This document shows, in pieces, positions 23,405 to 35,371 of a stretch of 64,000 bases of DNA. Under the pieces are notes generated by a model that saw only the letters and a program-made list of their open reading frames with translations, made no database searches and was not told the origin of the DNA. The stretch covers positions 1 to 64,000 of the forward strand of contig LLCB01000126.1 of NCBI GenBank assembly GCA_001414345.1, in the 5' to 3' direction. The number at the start of each line of letters is the position of its first letter. Within the stretch, counting starts at the first letter, position 1. The translations under genes and the position numbers were made by a program. The DNA comes from Hymenoscyphus infarciens. Lineage: Eukaryota; Ascomycota; Leotiomycetes; Helotiales; Helotiaceae.

Positions 23405-24719
23405 ATGGTTGAAGCTCACTAATTGTATTTTTTCTTCTCTTTTTTCTAGCGGTTTCTGGCGGCTCATCTAGACAATGTGGTCATGTATTCACCTGTACTC
23501 ATATATGTTGCACCTTGGCGACTCTTCTCTGTTGTCATTCATACGTCCCTTTTGTTGATTGCTTTTGGGGCAGAGGCGTTGTTGGAACGCATTGCTTTGC
23601 GCTTGAGGGTTCAGCGTTTAAAAGCCTGTGTGAGGGACACTTGCACAGAAAAGGAATTACTGTGGCTGTATAAAATTAGGATACGACGACGAATAATATG
23701 ATCCCCTCTCAAATATGATTAGTGCCTTGCTCTCCTCGTTTTCGCCGCTCAGCACGGCCTTTGATGCAGTTCGTATGCAAATCATTAGGGGAACCCGAAC
23801 TTCAAACAGGTAGGAGCAAGTAAACGGTCCGTTTATGTAGGTAGGTAGATAGGAGAAAATACAGTTTGTTGCACATCGCAATTCCTTATTTCATATAATC
23901 CTTGTTAATCATGAGGGTACAGTCGTTGAGGTGGTATTTTGAGGTGAGATTGATACCGATTTTCCCGGAACTACTACATGTACCATACCTCACTTAAACC
24001 ATGAACAATTGACACCAAACAAACTACACTTTTCGCGCAACCTTCAGACAAGATATCCAAATATTCTGTCCTTTGGGATGTATCCTCAATAGTAGAATTT
24101 TTCGTCCTATAGCACGTCGTATTCAGGCTATTTGGAACAGAATGCGGCTGCAGATTTGGTCGCGTTGAGACGAGAAAAGGCAAATCCCGCAAATGGATTT
24201 TGATTTGATACGAAAGTATATTGGTTGGAGATAGATATCGTCTAATTTCTTGCCATGCTTTGAAATGCTGGGGGCGGTAAAGAGGTGACGAGTGACTCAG
24301 ATATTTCATGTTGGATTTCGGTGGCGGATGCCGGCTACCTCTACTCCGTAGGTAGATGCCCCACCATAGCCAAAGAATATCGAATTTCTACGTAGTGATG
24401 GCAATTTTATATGACTCTTTTTACAGTCATCTTCTTAAAGAAGCCATTACTCTTTCTGTGTTTCATTTTGAAGTATCAGTCACGATCCTTAATTAGTTAT
24501 GTACTCTTCCGAAAACCAAAATAATTCACCTTGAATCACGTGACGTTATCGCTAGTCGCACTTTTTGAATATTTTGTGCATCCAACAGTCGACCAACATC
24601 AAGACTCCCTGCCGCGGAACCCTATATTTAAAGGCTGCTCTACTTTCCCATCAAACCAAACCATATCACAAACCTCCACCCGCGAAAAATACCGACAAGC
24701 ATAGCTTGAACCCGGCAAA
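23405..24719. other. Intergenic region between SSC1 and TIF35
   Basis: Holds the SSC1 3' UTR (T-rich just after the stop) and the TIF35 promoter. CATCAAACCAAACCATATCA-type CA-rich leader sequence precedes the TIF35 start. Open frames here (for example 23,974-24,309, minus) show no motifs. No other gene was seen. Confidence 0.5.
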
Positions 24720-25755
24720 ATGTCCAAAACGTAAGCCCGTTCCCTCGCGCCACCTTATTTCAAGGAATCTAACTGTCCACAGCGAGAACAAGGACTGGGC
24801 CGATGATGAGGATCTCGATGATACCGTTGACACGCTCCCCGCGCAAACTACTACCACAAACAAGGACGGCACCAAGACGATCGTTTCATGGCGATTCAAT
24901 GACGAGGGCAAGAAGGTCAAGACCACCCGCCGGATACGCTTCACCGTACACAAAGAAGTCGTGAACCCCCGAGTTGCCGAGCGCAAGAACTGGAGCAAGT
25001 TTGGTCTATCTGTCAAGGATGGAGCTGGCCCTGCAGCGGATACAACCTCGTAGGTTGATACATTGATGGGGTTGGGAGGGAAATATACTGACGTTTTGCG
25101 CGAACAGTGTTGGCGAAAACATCATATTCAGACCTAGCACGAACTGGCGAAAGGACGCAAAGGAGGAGAAGCCTGAACAGGGTAGCATGAAGGATCAACT
25201 CAAGAACAAGAAAGTCAAGTGTCGTATTTGTAACGGGGAGCATTTCACAGCAAGATGTCCTTTCAAAGATACCATGGCGCCAGTTGGAGAGGATAATCCA
25301 GATGTGGCTGCTGGACCGGCAGATGTCGATGGCCCAGCCGCTGCTGGTGGTCTTGGAACAGGAAAGAGCTCATACGTACCTCCGCATATGCGAAATGGTG
25401 GCGGCGCTGCTGCTGGTGACAGAATGGGTGGCGGAAAATACGAGAGAGACGACCTGGCTACCCTTCGTGTTACTAACGTAAGCCTATCTTCAATTCCTGA
25501 CTTCCCGCAAGTTACTAACTCCTTACCCAGGTTTCCGAGATGGCCGAAGAACAAGAGTTGCGGGATATGTTCGAGCGCTTTGGTCGTGTTACCAGAGTCT
25601 TTCTTGCCAAAGATAGAGAGACTGGATTGGCAAAAGGCTTTGCGTTCATCAGTTTCCAGGAGCGGACCGATGCTTCGAAGGCTTGCGAGAAGATGGATGG
25701 TTATGGATTTAAGCATCTGATCTTGAGAGTCGAGTTTGCTAAGAAGGCTGCTTAA
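24720..25755 (+). CDS. TIF35: Translation initiation factor eIF3 subunit g
   Basis: An RNA-binding subunit of eIF3, which helps scanning and reinitiation on the 40S ribosome. Exons 24,720-24,730, 24,783-25,049, 25,108-25,477 and 25,531-25,755 give 290 residues, the usual length in fungi. The first exon encodes only MSK and part of a Thr codon. The N-terminal eIF3g domain includes WADDEDLDD and [21 protein letters not shown] zinc knuckle follows ([16 protein letters not shown]2CX3HX4C), then a Gly/Ala-rich linker with YVPPHMR. The C-terminal RRM spans about residues 210-288, with RNP2-like LRVTNVSE and RNP1 KGFAFISF. All three introns carry good GT...AG ends and the frame stays open. Confidence 0.96.
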
Positions 25756-28483
25756 ATTCGTTATGAAAAGGAAGGAAAATGTACTTTAATACAACTGGCT
25801 CCCCAAGTTACTCATTGCCTTTGATAACGACGTTTTGAAATCCTACCGCTTTTTCGGAGCAGAAGAACTTGCAGCGTGAAATTGTTTTATTTTCACGCCA
25901 AGTGGCGTTCGTTTTCGTTCCTCAATTGTGTACGCAGGCTGTAGACCGCATCTTCTACACATCCCATTCCACCTGTCTCGCGAAGGACAATAAAAGCACC
26001 GTAAATACCTCTGTTCTAACCTTCTAGGACAACTTGAAATTATCCCAAATAGTTTACAAGTTTGTTGTTCTACCTATATGGTAGGACAGTTCGCTTGGTA
26101 GTTTAATTTTGAATTGTGTGTCCAAATTGTACACCGTGTTCTTGCCTTCGTCATTGCACGTAAAAACAGTATGCAAAACCCAAATACTGCTTTATGTTGT
26201 CTACCTAGCGGTATCCTCAAAATCTCGTTCCAAGTTTCGGGTCCATCTTTGTATGTCAAACCCAGACGGCATAACGGGAACTCTAGATCAGATTCGTTTC
26301 ACCCTAACCTTTCATTCTGCTGGAGGCTGAGAATCCAGATGATGTGCCGGTTTCACAGGGAATTAATGACTCGCTTGCCAATCTGATTCTCTGTTTGTAG
26401 TGCCCGTGCGAAAGAAGTGTCAAAATGTCAAAAGATGATAGAAGCTGATAGGCATTCTAGAATGCAAGTCAAGTGATTAGTGTATAAGTTAGGAGCGTTT
26501 CGGGATCTACGAGAAGGCCAACACTTTTTTTTTCCTTATCCGATGTCTTGAGTAGCTAGGTCTAAGCATAGACTTCCATTTTTTTAGTGCCTTCGCGCTG
26601 CGCTAGTAACCGTAAGCCTCGCATGTCAGAAACGGCTCATGTGAGGGGACAACTTCGAGCTAGATGACCGGACCTCCTTCGGACTATTGCTTGTAAAGCC
26701 TTGTAATCTTCTTTTTGTGTGGTGGCAGTTTTTTTGATTGAAGATCTGGTTCCGATTTCTGGATGTCCCGGGGGCTTATGGGGTTATCTACTAGTACTGT
26801 ATGTTGTTGATCCAGTGTGGCAGTTACTCTAGACGTACGTTCCCGGCGCTTGCAATTTAGATTATTGATACTTGCGCGAAGATTGGGGTCTGAAAAGGCT
26901 TCTCATGCACGCATATTTAGTGGCTGGGATGAATCTTGGGGTCGTGGATTTTTGGCTTTGAAATAGATTCGAGTGGAATAAGCGAACTTGACGAGTACGG
27001 AGAACAAAATAAGCACTTCAATGGTGCTTGAAATTTGGGAGGGAAGTAGAAACTTTCACCTACATTTCAGTCAAATTACATGCAGTGGAGGTAGTGAAGA
27101 ATTAGATCATAGGTTGTTGACCTTACTCTCACGAAATCCCACTCAAACTCTACCTATTCATCTACCCAGTGTACGAAGCGAAGGATATACTCGTAAATCT
27201 TGACCTTTGGCTGGTCTTGATAAGAAAACGATGTTGATGGACAGATGCATTATCAACTGTATTCGTGGGGCGAAGTATCTAGGTACAAATATATCGTAAC
27301 ATAAACACACCTTCTTCAAAGCCGTTGCACAAACCTAATCAAGAACCTTCTTGCGGTTCGTTCCTGCCTGGGTACGAGGTGCTTCACAATTGCACTATTT
27401 TCACCGAAGCTTTTGGTAATTGAGCTGGAGTCTCCAACAGTAGATGGAAGAAGAAGTTTTGTCTGTCGCATGTCATAGCTCCTCGTTCCAAATTTTAGTA
27501 AAAATTAGCTTCGGAGAACGCCATTGTTCAAAAATACCTAGATCAATATTCTAATTGTCTCACGTATTTTAGCCTAGAGAAGTGGACTAACGAGAGAGGT
27601 AGGCAGGAGAACCTTGGGTATTTGCGGCCGCTTTTACTAACAATTTCAAGATAGAGTAACTGAGCTCAAACCAACGACGCAAAACGACTGCATACTCTCC
27701 TTTGTTTTAGGTATTGAAGTGACGATTTGATATGAAACATTCAAGCTCTTTATGGCATCAACTCACGAAGCCTATAAAATGAGGAGCCCCAACGTTTTTA
27801 CACCGTAGATTAAAAGTGCCACCTACTCAGCTTCCTAACCTGTGGCTCCACTTAATAAGATATGACCGCTCGAAGGTGGGCTACTAAGTTTGACGGCTAA
27901 CACATCAGTTCCAGAAGCTTGTCAACACCAAAAATGTGGCGACCACGAGGTTGTCTGGACCCAGTCCGATTTTCGAGGCTTAAAAGTCTAACCACGAGAA
28001 CGACGGGACGCGTTCGGCCTGAACTAGCGCCCGCATCCAAGTCCGTCAAAAGCAAAAAAGTTGATGTGGAAATTCCCTGAGTGCGAACCGTCACGACTCG
28101 AACAAGACTTGGTCCCCCCCCCCACGGCGCACCCATTTCTTTCAGATCATCAGATGATGGGCACCCCCATAGGTTCTAGTTCTTTTGGATCCTTGGATCC
28201 TGAGCGATCTCTAATATGGGTATTCTAACATTTTGCGCTGTCCACACTTTATCCGGCAGGAGTGTGGTGTGGCTCCACGCCAATGACTGGTCAAAAGGGA
28301 TCCCCGCTCGTATTTTACGAGGGATTGGATCTAGATTAAGGAGCACGAGCAGTCTTCTTTTTCCTCTTTCGAAGTTTGTTCTTTCTTCAAATACATCATG
28401 TTACCTCCGCGAAACCTCTATCATTCTCGCTAGATCTTGTTTCTCCTCGTTGTCGCCTGGTTGTTGACGACCGAGCTGAAAAG
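25756..28483. other. 2.7-kb intergenic region
   Basis: No gene was seen. The sequence is of average composition, with no long open frame and no RIP signature. A C-run lies at about 28,113-28,123. It contains the TIF35 3' UTR and the promoter of the PTH11-like gene. Confidence 0.4.
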
Positions 28484-29885
28484 ATGCAGATTCCTCCCGC
28501 TTCAGTGCAGAAAACATGGCCGAAGCCAAATTATGATAATCCGGAAACGAGGGGAGATGTGAAGATTATATTGAACATCGTGCTATATTCGATACTTGTG
28601 TGTTTTATGAGTATAAGGATCTTTACAAGAACATATCTCAGGAAGATATTTGGTGCCGATGACATTCTCATTCTTTTGGCGATGGTACGTCTTCTCAGAC
28701 TGCTTCTGTGCCTTCAAGTTGAAGCTTACTGGTTGATAGTTTCCAACAACTACTTTCTTTATAATAAGTATCGTCGCGGATAAAAAATTATACTGGACAT
28801 TACATTCAGTGAGTTGACAACTGAGAAGTAGCTGGATGCTTCACTAAACATTGTGTAGTATGATATTCCGGTCAACAAGATTCCTTCGGGGTTAAAAATG
28901 GTGCTTGCGACGGAGCTTCTCTTTGCGATGGCATGTACACTTACGAAGCTATCGATGTTGATGCTTGTACGTCGAATGTTAAACTCGGCTTCATTATTAT
29001 GGAGAAGAATTACATTGTTGGCAATTACAGTTGTCGCAGTACAGGGAGTTGTCTTTTGCTTCACCGTGATATTCCAATGCAGGTGCGTCTTCCCATTACA
29101 GTTCATATTTCAACGGTTTTCCGGCTCTTGGTTCTTTTTATGACAACACAACTTAAAACACGTTCAAAATCTAACAAAAATCTGCCTTAGACCTCCTCAG
29201 AACTTCTGGAAAGTCACAAAAGAGCGCGACCCAAACTGCATCGACGACACAGCATCTCTTCTCGCCGCTGGGATAATAAACACCCTCACAGACTTCATCG
29301 TGGTACTCCTCCCAATCCGCACAGTCTGGTCCATCTCCCTCCCAATAAAACAAACCATCCCCGTAATGCTCCTCTTCGCATTCGGGTTCCTCTCCTGTTT
29401 CGCCGGCGTAGCGAGAACATATTACACCTATCAAATATCTCAGACCTGGGACAAAATATGGGCAAGCTACCCTGTATGGGTAACTGCAGCATTAGAATTA
29501 TACATAGGAATAGTAAGCTTCCACCTCCCCATCCTCCACAATCAATTTAACAATTGGCGAAAAGATCTGTGCTTCAATACCAGCAACCAAACCGTTCTTC
29601 TCCACCTACCTCCCTCATCTCTTTGACGGAACGACCTTCTCAATGTCTCGATCCTCGCGCTCACGTCGACGTCCTTATCACCTTAATTCTTCGGCAGGGG
29701 ATAATTCTTTTGGCTTTGAAGAGGCGGTGAAATTGACCAAGGGGAGTAGTGGCGGGATGAAATCTACATTTTCGACTGGGGAACCGAATACTTTATCGCG
29801 TACCAAGGGGGAACTTGTTGGGGGTATATTAGTTACGAGGACTTTTGAACATAGTACGCATGGACCGGGTCAAGCACCATTATAA
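28484..29885 (+). CDS. PTH11-like integral membrane protein (fungal rhodopsin-like family)
   Basis: A seven-helix plasma-membrane protein of the large PTH11-related family, some of whose members act as surface or host-signal receptors. Exons 28,484-28,684, 28,740-28,808, 28,859-29,082, 29,191-29,512 and 29,565-29,885 give 378 residues. Family hallmarks are RTYLRKIFGADDILILLAM near the first helices, the FTVIFQCRPPQNFW loop, CIDDTASLLAAGIINTLTDF, and WVTAALELYIGIICASIPAT in the last helix before the cytoplasmic tail. There is no CFEM domain. The tail is Ser/Arg-rich and ends HGPGQAPL. Exon 2 is unusual: FPTTTFFIISIVADKK sits where helix 2 is expected and lacks the usual family residues, so the first two introns are the least certain. 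An in-frame ATG at 28,376 would add 36 residues, but the start at 28,484 fits the family better. Confidence 0.85.
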
Positions 29886-32800
29886 GGGTATAGCGAGGTT
29901 GTCAATTACGGAGTAGAGTGAGGGATCGATTTTTGGAAAACAGGACTTTTGAACATGGCACCCGGAGTTCCAGTAGGGAGGTACAGGTTTAGGAGGAGTT
30001 TAGGGTTGTAACGGGATTGAATTTAAATTTGATATAACTGGAATTACTGGATGGTCGGAGTTCAAGGCTCCGAGGGTGGAAAGGAAAACTTTTCCGAAAA
30101 GGAAGAGTGGACAGTGTATAATGGCTGGGATGTAATTTTTATGTTAATACAGAAACACGTAGTACATGACAATACATCTATTGTAGCGAAAGCACGTCAT
30201 ATCTAACTTTCTCCCGTTGATTTTTACCTCCACCAGAGTGTGTAGGTATTCGTGACGGAGAGCAGGATTTGATCTCCTATTGTACGAACGGTCTTGGAGA
30301 ATAAAAAAGTCTAAATGCTGATATTTTCGAGGCCAACTCGCGTAATATCCCATGTTGTGCGAAATGGTTCGGAACCATCTGTGGGTCTCCTTAGTACAAT
30401 GTTTCCACCCTCCGCCGCAAATTGCTACACCCACTGGTGCCTCCATATTTACACCTGGTCATACTCGCGCTTTACCATTTATTGCGTAATTTGAGGTAGA
30501 GCAGAAATTCTACTTTCCTGAGATCATCTAAGAGAGTTGGGAGCTATATGGCTTGATTCTCACGGCCTTCTCGGCTAATAAATTACTTTATCCTAGCGTC
30601 TTTGAAGTAAAGAGACTTCTTATGTCAAGTGCTTGTGGTCGCAGCCATGAAACAGGATCGAAGCGTCGATAAACAAGCTTGGTAGGAAGGAAGCGACCTC
30701 GAGTTCGGTCTTGTCGAGGTGTCAACCTCAGCTTGCGAGAAATCTTTTTTGTCAAGTTTTCAATGATTTCAGTACACTAGTAGACAACGATCTTTGAAAT
30801 GGGAAAGTAAGGGTTTCCTAGCAACCCAATTGTTTGTTATCGCAACTTACTTTGTTAATTCAACATCTTCTAATTATTTGGGATAATGGAAATAATGAAA
30901 CCAATATTGTATATCTTAAGCGTCGAGTTTACGAAATAGAGAAACTTTAGGCGTCGGTAGAAGAAAACTAGAGGCTCCTAGTATTTTCTAATTTAATTCT
31001 ATTAAGAATAGATGAATCTTACTATCAAGTTAGTATAGTCACTATGAACAAAAATCCAATTCAAAAGCATAGTTCTCGTAACTTATTTTCATTGTATTTT
31101 TCTAATGTTTCAGTTAGAATAACAGATTAGCAAATAGAGTAACAACAGAAATCCCCAGAGGTTGAATTAATAGGTAAACTGCCAAAGAAGGGTTGAGGTC
31201 GAGCCTCTTATTAGCACTTGTATGCATTATTGGATTCTGAGTTTCTTTCGCTATTCATAAATCCTATTGCGTCCATTTCAAGTGTCCAAAAATGGCTTCT
31301 AAATTCTAATTAGGTCGGAGTCAGTAATTAGTATCTAGAAGACGTTTTAGTGGAACTTTCTATGAAACACTCTCTTCTAGAATAGCCCAGAGAGGCTTCA
31401 AAATAGAACAGATAATTCCAGAGAAATATTAGCTGGATATCAGGTTTCAGAGTAAGTAAAAAGTAAAGTTAAACAGAGGTACTTCTAGAGTGATTTTAAA
31501 GTAAATTAGAGTGACCTGACCTACTCGAGAGAGTATAAGAGAGGAGAAGTTATAGTAGAGGTTAGCAAGAGTAGTAGTAGAAGTAAGTGAAGTGATTCTT
31601 AAGGCTTTAAATAGCGCTAGCGCTAGAATATAGTTTTTAGAGTTTATTCTATTTTTAAGTTTTAATAGATTTCTATAAAATCTATTTATAGAAGAGAGGT
31701 CTACTCTAGATATTTCCAAACACTCTTTAAAAGAGCATAGAGTATATAGCTCTAGGTATACCTAGATAAAATATATACTCGTGACCTTGAATCTAGAGCA
31801 GCCTAGACAGTTGAGGCTTATAATTAGAGCTTAAAGGCTAAATTGAGGTAACATTTCATCAGTTTCAAACATAATAAATACAGTTTCGAATTAACTTATC
31901 AATTTACATGAGTTTAACATTTATCAAGGATGAAGTCCACGTGATCATTGATTATCCGCGTCCTACATTATCGAAAACGGGTGGTCGTCGGGTGAAATAA
32001 AATTCCAACAATACCCTTATTTGAAATACAAAATTAGAGAAACGTTCATGCTCTGCTCCTTTGCTCTCGAAGTCTCGATTGTCGAAATTGATAGGACATT
32101 TATCTTACGTATTGGGATGGAAGGCTCCACTCTTGACATTACATTTCCATTTGCGTCTCAGGGGCAAAAACAGCAAATCGTGGGTTGTCAGATTGTCATC
32201 CCGTCTTATTATTGGTCAATTGTTTATCATAATGGCGGATTACCGATTGATCCACAGAGCACAGATTCCACAGATTGCGATTCATCCCTGGGGCGGATCT
32301 CGAAAGCCGTATCCGCCGCTATCGTAAGAACCGGGGCCGAGTTTTTATGAAGAACTTGCATACGAGGGAGATGTTCAATTATTACGTTTTGGGAGCTCAA
32401 AATGTTCGCTTTCGTTCTTGCGTTTCACCAAAGGATTCAGGAAGAGTTGAAGAAGGTCAGCCTCTCACCGTTTCTGCTCTACTCTGCTCTACTCTGCTCT
32501 CGTGAGAAAACGGCTAGCACAAGGATGAGAGTCACGGAAACCCCCCCGGTCGTGCATGCGGGATTCGATCTTAATCGTGGCACGTTGTGAACGAAGCGCC
32601 GGTGTAGCTCCTGTTTTCGTTTCTACCGGCAGGAAGGAGAACGAAGGATATTGACCGATGTTTTATTACCCTCATCTCTGCAGCATTCTTGCGTCGAGAG
32701 GCGAGAGGCAGTCCATTCCAGGCGATCTGGGTATTCAATGTACCCTTTTTCTCGCGAAAAGCGGCACTAGATACTTCGCAAGGAAGGGTCGCTCTTGCCA

Positions 32801-33392
32801 GTTTGGGGTAATTGTTTTACACTCAAGGTACAATCAAAATGATTGTTGGAACTCTCTTGGTTAATTGAAATGAATCTCCCAAACGATCTAGGTTAATAAT
32901 AACATAGAGTATTCGGGAAAGTTGAACAAGGAGAGCTATGTCCTGCCACTTTTATGAGTCTGTGTACCTTGCGTCAAGCTCCTATAAAAAGATCTGCAAT
33001 CTATGGATAGGGGATAACGCCTGCCACCCACGAGAACACAGCAATTCCTTTTCTCTTCCACCAACAGCTCTCTTCAATTTCCATGACGGTCTAACAACAC
33101 ATTCGCTACTGCATATTCTTGTATCCGGATCCATTCTGCAGATCTATCGATCAAGTCCACTCGTTTTCAGCGCTTTCAAAAAGTTCTTTTTTCTTCAACA
33201 AATAATTCAATAATACGACCCGCCTCCAGCTCCTTCCGTCTTTCTACGACTTCATAATACGCACGATTTTCCTTTCTCTCGATATAGCTTCGACGACACG
33301 CTACATAATTCCAGACCTTTCAAAGACTCCATCTTCTCGCGTTCCCCTTCCCGAACGCGATTTAATCAACACTCCCTCCAACCGCAACCAAA
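29886..33392. other. 3.5-kb intergenic region with a RIP-like patch
   Basis: About 31,440-31,810 is AT-rich with frequent CTAG/CTATA, like the RIP-altered repeats elsewhere, and may be a small dead repeat. The segment from about 32,000 to 33,392 is pyrimidine-rich and probably holds the promoter and long leader of the GATA factor. Open frames of up to 109 codons at 32,021-32,350 overlap each other in two frames and have no motif. No gene is supported. Confidence 0.45.
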
Positions 33393-35371
33393 ATGGCTTC
33401 CACACTCGCTCCCTACCGGGCCTCGCCCATGGCTATCGACCATTTTCGACCGTCTTCGAGAGACCAGCATATTCGCGAGCTCCCTTCTCTCAAGAGAGCA
33501 CACTCAGACGATGGGAGGCAGTCGCTGCCCCCAATGGAACCGATTTCACGTCCTTCCTCGACTTCGACCCAGTCCAGCATCCACCACAGTGCTTCGCTGC
33601 CACAACTCCCTGGGCTCTCAGCACTTGCCTCCATGGCTTCATCGTCCCTTCCGCCACAATTGAGGTACGTTTTGGGAAAGAGCTGGTTACAATTGGTGGT
33701 TCTGTTGGTTACGTTTGGGTTGTTTACGAGTCCTGGATTTTCAAAGGGAAGGGGCGATCCGCTCCCTTCGAGTCAATTGACTGGCACAGAATCCCGGAGA
33801 CAAACAACCCAGAGCAAAACATCCCAAAAGAACGATTTATGTAGAAGCAAGTTGATGCTAATACATCGTATAGGGGATTTACTGGCGTCAGCATGGGGTT
33901 TTCGACATCGTCGCCCTCAGCAACATCTGGAGGAGGCCAGAGCAATTCACCTGTAAGTTTACATATTCCTGTTGCGTACCCATTCAATATAGCCGGGAAA
34001 GAAATCCTGCCATTGCTTTTCGTACACCTCCCTTATTACCCCAAATCTTTTGGGTAATCAAATGTATTATTCCAGAGGATTTGGAAGAATGCTCGATTAC
34101 CCTAGATAACCTGCCACAATTTGGAGCAAAGGATGTGTACCCAGCAAATCTTGACTTACCTTCCCTTTCTTTCTTTTGTTATGGTCTTTTGTTATGGTCT
34201 TTTGTTATGGTCTTTTGTTATGGTCTAGTGGCTTAGACTAGTGATGGTTCCCCTATCGCTTTCAGATAGGGGAGTGCGGCCACTATGGCTACTATGGCTA
34301 CCGTAGGCTCCCCGCCTCGCCGATTCCAACGCGAGCTCCGAATCACAATTTTCCAACTCCTCCTCCTTATCGGCACACACGATAAAGACACTTTCTTTAT
34401 CACACTAAAGTCTATCATCATGGCGACGATTTCAAATTCTAACCACGAAACCTCACAGCCCACCTGCCAAAACTGCACCACCTCGACGACACCTCTTTGG
34501 CGACGCGATGAAATCGGCTCCGTGCTGTGCAATGCCTGTGGACTCTTCCTGAAGTTGCATGGCCGCCCTCGGCCGATAAGCCTCAAGACAGATGTTATCA
34601 AGAGTCGGAATCGCGTCAAGAGCTCGGGCTCTGGAGTAACGCAGGGAATGAAGAAGAAGGTAAGTCTCTACGAGGGAACCTTGTTGTTGGCTTGTGCTAA
34701 TTACCGTGTCGCAGAGTGTCCTCGATATCAATGGCGACCAGTCTTTCATGCAATCGCGATCGCAAGCAGGAACTCCTCCACCCGGTTCTCTGGGGCAACA
34801 ACATCGTCGCACTTCACAGAAGTCCGCCAACGGACATTCTGATGGCTCGAACTCTCCTATATCACGAACTCAAACGCCCTCGATGTTCACGAATCATATG
34901 CAGCCGTTCAATGGCCATGGAATGGAGGAACACTTTCATCACCAGTCCCCCTCGTTACCTGCACTACACCTTCGACAACCTTCCCCAGGTCGGTCCACCT
35001 CCCCGCTGAATGGAGCCTCTGGCCTCGAAGTACCTCAAACCTACGAACAGCTTATCGCCAACAACACCGCGCTCAAGACACGAGTTAGCGAGCTCGAGCT
35101 TATCAATGAGCTCTTCCGTGGTAGGGTCACACAGTTAGAACAAGATGAAGCCAATGCTAGACGTGGAGAGGACATGCGCAGAGAGTCGGAGCATGCGTTG
35201 CTGCAACGGCTCGAGGAATCGCAACGTCGGGAGAACCAGTTGAAGCACCGTCTCGATACTCTAGAGGAGCAATTGGGCGAACAGCGCGATGAAGCGCCAC
35301 GTGCCAAAAAAATGCGTGTCTCAGATGTTGTTGGAGACAGTGAAGCTTCTACCCCGCAATCCACTACTTAG
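33393..35371 (+). CDS. areB: AreB/ASD-4-type GATA transcription factor
   Basis: A DNA-binding regulator of the AreB/NreB/ASD-4 family, which opposes AreA-type activation of nitrogen genes and also acts in development. Exons 33,393-33,664, 33,874-33,952, 34,459-34,659 and 34,715-35,371 give 402 residues. The Ser/Pro-rich N-terminus contains [19 protein letters not shown]. The single zinc finger is CX2CX17CX2C, starting [16 protein letters not shown] and running through [17 protein letters not shown] and [13 protein letters not shown], as in AreB. The C-terminus forms a coiled coil or leucine zipper, from about [17 protein letters not shown] to [10 protein letters not shown], which sets this family apart from AreA and SreA. 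Intron 2 (33,953-34,458, 506 nt) is ten times the usual size here and contains in-frame ATGs that could give a shorter isoform. Confidence 0.92.
34172..34223 (+). repeat. Four perfect copies of a 13-bp repeat in the long areB intron
   Basis: TCTTTTGTTATGG occurs four times head to tail without a mismatch, inside intron 2 and upstream of the alternative start codons. The perfection suggests recent expansion. Confidence 0.95.
34250..34272. promoter_or_regulatory. Palindromic pair of GATA sites in the areB intron
   Basis: CCCCTATC and GATAGGGG form a perfect 8-bp inverted repeat around a 7-nt spacer. Each arm carries a GATAG core on the opposite strand. It lies 13 bp before the first in-frame intronic ATG (34,285). 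A GATA factor controlling its own internal promoter is the obvious reading; this is inference. Confidence 0.5.

Noticed and set aside
23974..24309. 111-codon minus frame between SSC1 and TIF35
   Set aside because: No motif, no splice support, ordinary intergenic composition.
30240..30330. B-box-like GATCAAATCC and a tRNA-like 3' end on minus
   Set aside because: No complementary 5' acceptor strand within tRNA distance; only the 3' third looks tRNA-like.
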